DNA from: JAHRAW01 sp965212085
GTDB taxonomy: Bacteria; Pseudomonadota; Gammaproteobacteria; Arenicellales; Poriferihabitantaceae
Direction: 5' to 3'
Length of the DNA: 64,000 bases
NCBI GenBank assembly: GCA_965212085.1
Contig: OZ243042.1
Span: forward strand, 1,054,001 to 1,118,000
Shown here piece after piece: positions 60,077 through 64,000 of the stretch (its first letter is position 1; every line of letters starts with the position of its first letter). Both the position numbers and the translations under genes were made by a program. The notes beneath the pieces are model-generated. The model ran no database searches and was not told where the DNA came from. It saw only the letters and a list, made by a program, of their open reading frames with translations.

Positions 60077-61272
60077 CAGCTTTCTCCGCGAGCCATGGCG
60101 TCGAGGGCGCGACGCGATTCATCAAGGGATGCGGAAGCCACCCCCATGGCCTCCATGCGCCGTCCGGAGCCGGCAAGGTCGCTTTCGGCGAGGGTCATGG
60201 CGAGGGCGATCATCGCCCGCGTCAGCGGCGCCTCCACCTCGGCAATGCGGGCCAGGTTTTCAAGGGGAACCAGCGAACCGACCACCGCACAGCGCAACAT
60301 TCCCAGCGCCTCGGCGGCATCCGGCAGCGGCCTGCTGCCGGAGTCGGACGGTGTTCCGGCATGGGCGTCAATCCACTGTTCGGTATCCGGCAAGTCGCGC
60401 ACGCCGAAACTCGAAGCCACCGCACGGCGTTCCGCCGCCAGGGCTTCGATGACGTCGAGGTGCCGTTCTCCGAGCAGCTGCCGGAAGGTGTTGTTCTCGT
60501 CCAACGGTTCGGCCTCCGGGGGTACGCCGGGCCGCCCTCCGGGCGCGGCCGGCCCGCCCAAAAGCAGGGCGGGTGTTTCGACCAGCCCGCTGCCGTCGGC
60601 GAAACTGCTGTGCAGCACCGAGCCGGCATCAACGATATGGGGGAAAAAAGTTTTCAGCCCCGCGATCACGTCCGCCTGCCGGTGCGGCAAGGTGGCGGCT
60701 GCGGCCTGCGGGCAGGCGCTCAGGTGTATGGCGGCGCCTTGTTGTTTGTGCCAAAACGGCAGGTTCTGACATTCAACCACGGTAACATCCGCCTGACAGC
60801 CGCCGACTCGCAGCAGCCACTGGGTTTCGATGGCGCCGAACGAACGCGCCGGTGCCAGCACCAGCACCTGGCCGTCGCGTGCGCGCCCGGCCAGCATCAT
60901 GGCGCAGGCGCGCTGCTTGTGCACCGGGCCGCTCAGAAAAATCAGATCGGCGGCATCCACCACGGCGTCAAGACGGGCGGTGGTGGTGATGGACGGCGCG
61001 TTCGCCTGATCAATCTGGAAAGTGCCGACCGGGCCTTCGCCCCGCAAACTGATTCCGCCGCGCCGCGCCAGTTCATCCAGTTCTTCGCCCGAGGCGGAAA
61101 ACAAGGTAACGGCCGCGCCTTTGGCGAGACAAAGCGCCGCGATCATCTGCGCTTCCGGCGCCCCACCCAGCACCGCAACGCGCTCGAACCGGCGGCGGGC
61201 GTCGGTTTGATGGGCGTCACGGCCGTGCGCGGACACCGCGTCGGCGAATTGCGTGAATTCAGCAGTGCTCAT
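60076..61272 (-). CDS. Opine (octopine/nopaline) dehydrogenase-like protein
   Basis: This 398-residue protein has an N-terminal Rossmann domain (VAVLGGAPEAQMIAALCLAKG). The ODH-type C-terminal domain has TLPHRQADVIAGLKTFFPHI and VLHSSFADGSGLVETPALLL. Opine dehydrogenases interconvert an N-substituted amino acid with an amino acid plus an oxo compound, using NAD(P)H. Here an N-substituted glutamate from the split synthase is a chemically suitable substrate. The start of the Rossmann motif is degenerate (GGAPEAQ), so cofactor use should be treated as likely, not proven. Confidence 0.7.
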   Translation of the reverse strand: MSTAEFTQFADAVSAHGRDAHQTDARRRFERVAVLGGAPEAQMIAALCLAKGAAVTLFSASGEELDELARRGGISLRGEGPVGTFQIDQANAPSITTTARLDAVVDAADLIFLSGPVHKQRACAMMLAGRARDGQVLVLAPARSFGAIETQWLLRVGGCQADVTVVECQNLPFWHKQQGAAIHLSACPQAAAATLPHRQADVIAGLKTFFPHIVDAGSVLHSSFADGSGLVETPALLLGGPAAPGGRPGVPPEAEPLDENNTFRQLLGERHLDVIEALAAERRAVASSFGVRDLPDTEQWIDAHAGTPSDSGSRPLPDAAEALGMLRCAVVGSLVPLENLARIAEVEAPLTRAMIALAMTLAESDLAGSGRRMEAMGVASASLDESRRALDAMARGES

Positions 61273-61331
61273 GGGTTATGAGCTTTGGGCGGCGATCCGG
61301 CGAGCCCGGGGTCTAGCTATGGGGCATCCGG

Positions 61332-61643
61332 TCACTCCGCCGCGCCGCTGCTCAAGGCCTGCAACAGGTCTTCGACTTCGTTGTGGGGCCGCGGGATTAC
61401 GTGCACCGCCATCACCTCGCCGACCTTGTTGGCGGCGGCGGCGCCGGCGTCAATGGCCGCTTTGACCGCGCCCACCTCGCCGCGAATCATCGTCGAGACC
61501 AAGCCGCCGCCGGTTTTGGCGTGACGGGCAATGCTTACGTTGGCGGCTTTGACCATGGCGTCGGCTGCTTCGATGGAAGCCACCATTCCACGGGTTTCAA
61601 TCATGCCAACAGCGGTGTGGGACATATCTGATTTCTGTGCCAT
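61332..61643 (-). CDS. Microcompartment shell hexamer protein (BMC-H)
   Basis: This 103-residue BMC domain has AVGMIETRGMVASIEAADAM at the start, the pore loop KTGGGLVSTMIRGEVGAVKA, and VHVIPRPHNEVEDLL at the end. Hexamers tile the shell facets, and small metabolites pass the central pore. The start MAQKSDMSHT was chosen because longer frames overlap the BMC-P gene. Gap to BMC-P is one base. Confidence 0.95.
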   Translation of the reverse strand: MAQKSDMSHTAVGMIETRGMVASIEAADAMVKAANVSIARHAKTGGGLVSTMIRGEVGAVKAAIDAGAAAANKVGEVMAVHVIPRPHNEVEDLLQALSSGAAE

Positions 61644-61644
61644 T

Positions 61645-61950
61645 TTATTTCCTCTCTGTGGGTTTAGTGCGGCGTTTGGCGCCGCTGTCAATTGAAATTT
61701 CATCGATGATGGCGACCGAGACCGCGTCAATCGCCAGGCCCGCAACGCCGGCGGGCAAACGCGCCGCGGACCCGGTCACGACCAGCAGAAGGTCTCCCGG
61801 CCCCGCGCCGTGACGGTCCGCCACCACCACGCCCGGCTCGAGCACTTTGCCCGCGCCGTCTTCGACATTTACCAGCAGCAACGCCAGCCCGCCCAGTTCA
61901 TCAATCTTGAGGGTCGCCGTCACCGAACCAATTACGCGCGCGATTTTCAT
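61645..61950 (-). CDS. Microcompartment vertex pentamer protein (BMC-P, EutN/CcmL family)
   Basis: This 101-residue protein has the EutN/CcmL start KIARVIGSVTATLKIDELGG, then VVADRHGAGPGDLLLVVTGS, AARLPAG and VDAVSVAIID-like AIDAVSVAIIDEI. Pentamers cap the icosahedral vertices. It begins one base before the GS-like stop. Confidence 0.93.
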   Translation of the reverse strand: MKIARVIGSVTATLKIDELGGLALLLVNVEDGAGKVLEPGVVVADRHGAGPGDLLLVVTGSAARLPAGVAGLAIDAVSVAIIDEISIDSGAKRRTKPTERK

Positions 61951-61951
61951 T

Positions 61952-63256
61952 TCAGAAGTTCCTCAGATAACGATCCGTTTCCACCCGGGTCACTTGTTGG
62001 GAGACAAACTCCAATTCGCGTTCCGCCTGCTGCATGAGTATGGTCAGGCGGTCTTCCCCGAGGACGCCGGGCAAAAATTCCGACTCTCGAGCCAGTTCCA
62101 GGGCGCTTCCCAGGTCGGTTGGGATGGGTTCCCCCACGCCTTGCGCGGCTTCCGCGTAGGCGTTGCCGGTGGTCATCTGGCCGGGTTCGCGCTTTTGCTC
62201 GACGCCATCCAGGCCGGCGGCGATTTCACAAGCCAGCAGATAATAGGGATTGCAATCCGCCGACCCATCGCGTTTTTCAACCCGCACGGCGTTGTCGGCG
62301 CCCGCGATCACGCGCAAGCCGACGGTGCGGTTATCCGGGCCCCAACTGTTGTTGACCGGGCAGAAGGAATAGGGCGTGCGGCGGCGGTAGGCGTTGGGTG
62401 TGGTCGCGCTGACCACCGCCATTTCAGCCATCCGCCGCTGCAGCCCGGCCAGGTAGGCGCGTCCGACAGCCGACAGTTTGCCGTTGTCGGCGAACTGATT
62501 CACGCCGTTTTTCCACAGCGAATGGTGGGTGTGGAAACCATTGCCCGACTGGTCGGCAAACGGTTTGGCCATAAAGGTCGCCAGATAATCATGGCGCATC
62601 GCCAGATCCTTGACCAAACTGCGGAACATAACGGCGCGGTCGGCGGCCTGCAACGCCTCGCCGTAGCGTATATTCACTTCCACCTGGCCCGGCGCATACT
62701 CAGGGTTGGACTGTTCGATGGGGATTCCCATGGCGTTGATATGCGTGCGGATTGGCCCCAGCACGTGCTCCATCTCCGCAGCCCGGTTGAGGCTGTAGAC
62801 CTGAATTCCCCGGTCGCGGGGCAGGCTGGTCTGCGGGTCCAGCAGGTAAAACTCCAGTTCGGCGCCCACCTTGACCTCAAACCCCAGCCCGGCGGCGCGT
62901 TCAACCTGCTGGATCAGCGCGCCACGGGGGTCAATGGGCACCGGTCGGTGGTCCGTGCCTTCGGTGCGCCCCATGCATACCGCAACACCGGGCTCCCAGG
63001 GCGACGCCATCGGCTCAGAGAGCGGGAAAATGTGCATATCGGGATAGCCGTTGTCCATGTTGACGTACGGCGTGTCCCAGATATCCGAAGTCATGTCCAT
63101 CACAAACAGCACCATGGACAACGCATTGCCGGCCTCGCAGACGGTGGGCCAATGGCTGGCCGGGATGCGCTTGCCGCGCATGATGCCGTTGAGATCGCCC
63201 ACGCCCATGGCCACCGTGTGGGTGCCCTGGGGCAGCGCAAAAGCATCGCTGGTCAT
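61952..63256 (-). CDS. Glutamine synthetase-like gamma-glutamylamide synthetase
   Basis: This 434-residue GS-fold ligase has the metal Glu motif VGAELEFYLLD, NPEYAPGQVEVNIRYGE, the ATP-site FADQSGNGFHTHHSLW, and PYSFCPVNNSWGPDNRTVGL. It belongs with GmaS, IpuC, PuuA and GlnA3/4-type enzymes that join glutamate to amines, rather than GlnA proper. It is the first gene of the microcompartment operon, under the operator at 63318. The start MTSDAF is the first ATG after the operator. Confidence 0.88.
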   Translation of the reverse strand: MTSDAFALPQGTHTVAMGVGDLNGIMRGKRIPASHWPTVCEAGNALSMVLFVMDMTSDIWDTPYVNMDNGYPDMHIFPLSEPMASPWEPGVAVCMGRTEGTDHRPVPIDPRGALIQQVERAAGLGFEVKVGAELEFYLLDPQTSLPRDRGIQVYSLNRAAEMEHVLGPIRTHINAMGIPIEQSNPEYAPGQVEVNIRYGEALQAADRAVMFRSLVKDLAMRHDYLATFMAKPFADQSGNGFHTHHSLWKNGVNQFADNGKLSAVGRAYLAGLQRRMAEMAVVSATTPNAYRRRTPYSFCPVNNSWGPDNRTVGLRVIAGADNAVRVEKRDGSADCNPYYLLACEIAAGLDGVEQKREPGQMTTGNAYAEAAQGVGEPIPTDLGSALELARESEFLPGVLGEDRLTILMQQAERELEFVSQQVTRVETDRYLRNF

Positions 63257-63317
63257 GGCGCGGCGTTTCCCCGGATTTGGCCGGAATGCGGCGATCTGTT
63301 CGCCCGGCGGGAATTTC

Positions 63318-63332
63318 TGTATACTGTATACA
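63318..63332. promoter_or_regulatory. GntR operator candidate 3 (TGTATAC-T-GTATACA)
   Basis: It is a perfect 7-1-7 palindrome in the gap between the GS-like gene (minus) and the flavoprotein gene (plus). It can therefore control both the shell operon and the flavoprotein. Confidence 0.75.
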
Positions 63333-63384
63333 TAGTCCAGCGGTATGCTATAAAGAAAATCCGGTAAATGCAAGGGCAACCTGG

Positions 63385-64000
63385 GTGGTTAAACCAAAAA
63401 ACAGCGACGTGGTGGTGGTGGGGGCCGGTATCAGCGGCGTCATGAGCGCGCTCAGCCTCCTCCAAAAAGGGCACAACGTCTCCCTCATAGACCGCTGGGA
63501 ACCCGGCCACGGGCGCGCCTCGTCCAGCGATTTCAACCGCGTCATTCGCTCGATTCACGGCAAGGACGCGTTTTATACGCGCTGGGCGCGCGACGCGAGG
63601 CTGCGCTGGCTGGAACTGCAGGCGGAGCTTGGCTGCACGATCTACGTGGAGTGCGGCGCGTTGGTGCTGGCGGGCAAAGGCCATTCCGACTGGGAAGACG
63701 CCACCGCGGACACTTTTGTGGAAGTGGGCGTACCCCACAGCCGTTACGAGGCGGACGAGTTGCGGATTCGCTTTCCCCAGTTTGACTGCGGCGGCATCGC
63801 CTACGGCTTGTATGAACCGGAAGCGGGCCTGCTGATGGCGCACCGGATCGTGGTCGAATCGGTCAAATTATTTCAGCGCCGCGGCGGCGCTTTGTTGCGC
63901 GGCGGGGTGGTTACCGATGACCGGGAAAAATTGCTGTTTGAAGGCAAACCCCTTGAAGCGGACCTGATCGTGGTCGCCACCGGCCCGTGGCTCGGCGACA
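63385..64000 (+). CDS. FAD-dependent amine oxidoreductase, sarcosine oxidase type (runs off the window)
   Basis: The visible 205 residues begin with a dinucleotide motif VVVVGAGISGVMSALSLLQK. The DAO/MSOX pattern RVIRSIHGKDAFYTRWARDA and CGALVLAGKG follows. Such flavoproteins oxidise secondary amines such as sarcosine, N-methyl amino acids or N-substituted glutamates. A GTG at 63385 is the only suitable start, with AAGGG 8 nt upstream. It is divergent from the shell operon and under the same operator. Confidence 0.82.
   Translation, partial: MVKPKNSDVVVVGAGISGVMSALSLLQKGHNVSLIDRWEPGHGRASSSDFNRVIRSIHGKDAFYTRWARDARLRWLELQAELGCTIYVECGALVLAGKGHSDWEDATADTFVEVGVPHSRYEADELRIRFPQFDCGGIAYGLYEPEAGLLMAHRIVVESVKLFQRRGGALLRGGVVTDDREKLLFEGKPLEADLIVVATGPWLGD

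Noticed and set aside
59519..63367. Long plus-strand frames (about 416-506 codons) over the shell operon
   Set aside because: Shadows of the aldehyde dehydrogenase, opine dehydrogenase-like and GS-like genes.

Overview
The window is a GC-rich proteobacterial chromosome segment, probably gammaproteobacterial. The evidence is the housekeeping set: the rng/maf/rlmH/rsfS/nadD run, dsbB, gluQ, sfsA, mlaA, apaH and nadA. The genus cannot be named from sequence reading alone. Three AT-richer islands interrupt it (about 7.3-10.8 kb, 18-23.5 kb and 31.4-38.3 kb). No rRNA, tRNA or CRISPR array was seen.

Layout. 1-7.2 kb: a minus-strand operon for oxalate/formyl-CoA metabolism, with a TctC-TctB-TctA uptake system, a GntR regulator, a ThDP enzyme, formyl-CoA:oxalate CoA-transferase and the start of a formyltransferase. 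7.3-10.8 kb: a small-molecule island with a PRMT-like methyltransferase, an SznF-like diiron oxygenase-cupin fusion, a Rieske ferredoxin and a LysE-type exporter. This set looks like a compact N-nitrosourea-type pathway starting from arginine. 10.8-17.8 kb: a succinate/malate-CoA ligase pair, an enolase-superfamily enzyme, an insertion sequence, a beta-hydroxyacid dehydrogenase, a cupin and DsbB. 18-23.5 kb: an island of secreted or membrane proteins with a coiled coil, ankyrin repeats, a shared helical module and pentapeptide repeats. 23.5-31.2 kb: gluQ, a second identical IS copy, sfsA, mlaA, apaH, an M18 aminopeptidase and a membrane protein. 31.4-38.3 kb: a type I restriction-modification island with an HsdM-half-HsdS fusion, an ORF6N protein and an unknown membrane protein. 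38.3-46.1 kb: housekeeping genes.

46.4-64 kb: a coordinated amine-catabolism locus. It has a branched-chain-type ABC importer (five genes), a GntR regulator, three proteins matching the split glutamate-synthase architecture of N-methylglutamate synthase, a TPR protein, and a translationally coupled bacterial microcompartment operon. That operon runs glutamine synthetase-like enzyme, BMC-P, BMC-H, opine dehydrogenase-like enzyme, CoA-acylating aldehyde dehydrogenase, BMC-T, malate dehydrogenase-like enzyme and RidA. A sarcosine-oxidase-like flavoprotein diverges from it and leaves the window. The same 15-bp palindrome, TGTATAC-N-GTATACA, lies in front of all three transcription units, which ties them into one regulon. 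My inference is that an imported amine is gamma-glutamylated, converted to an N-substituted glutamate, and split to glutamate plus an aldehyde that the shell contains and converts to acyl-CoA.

Dispersed repeats are abundant: a 65-70 bp palindromic element ending in CATTCCCG/CGGGAAT, a GC-rich element of about 125 bp, solo IS ends, and many short tandem repeats inside genes. Both IS copies sit exactly in the GGAAT end of the palindromic element and take their transposase stop codon from it.
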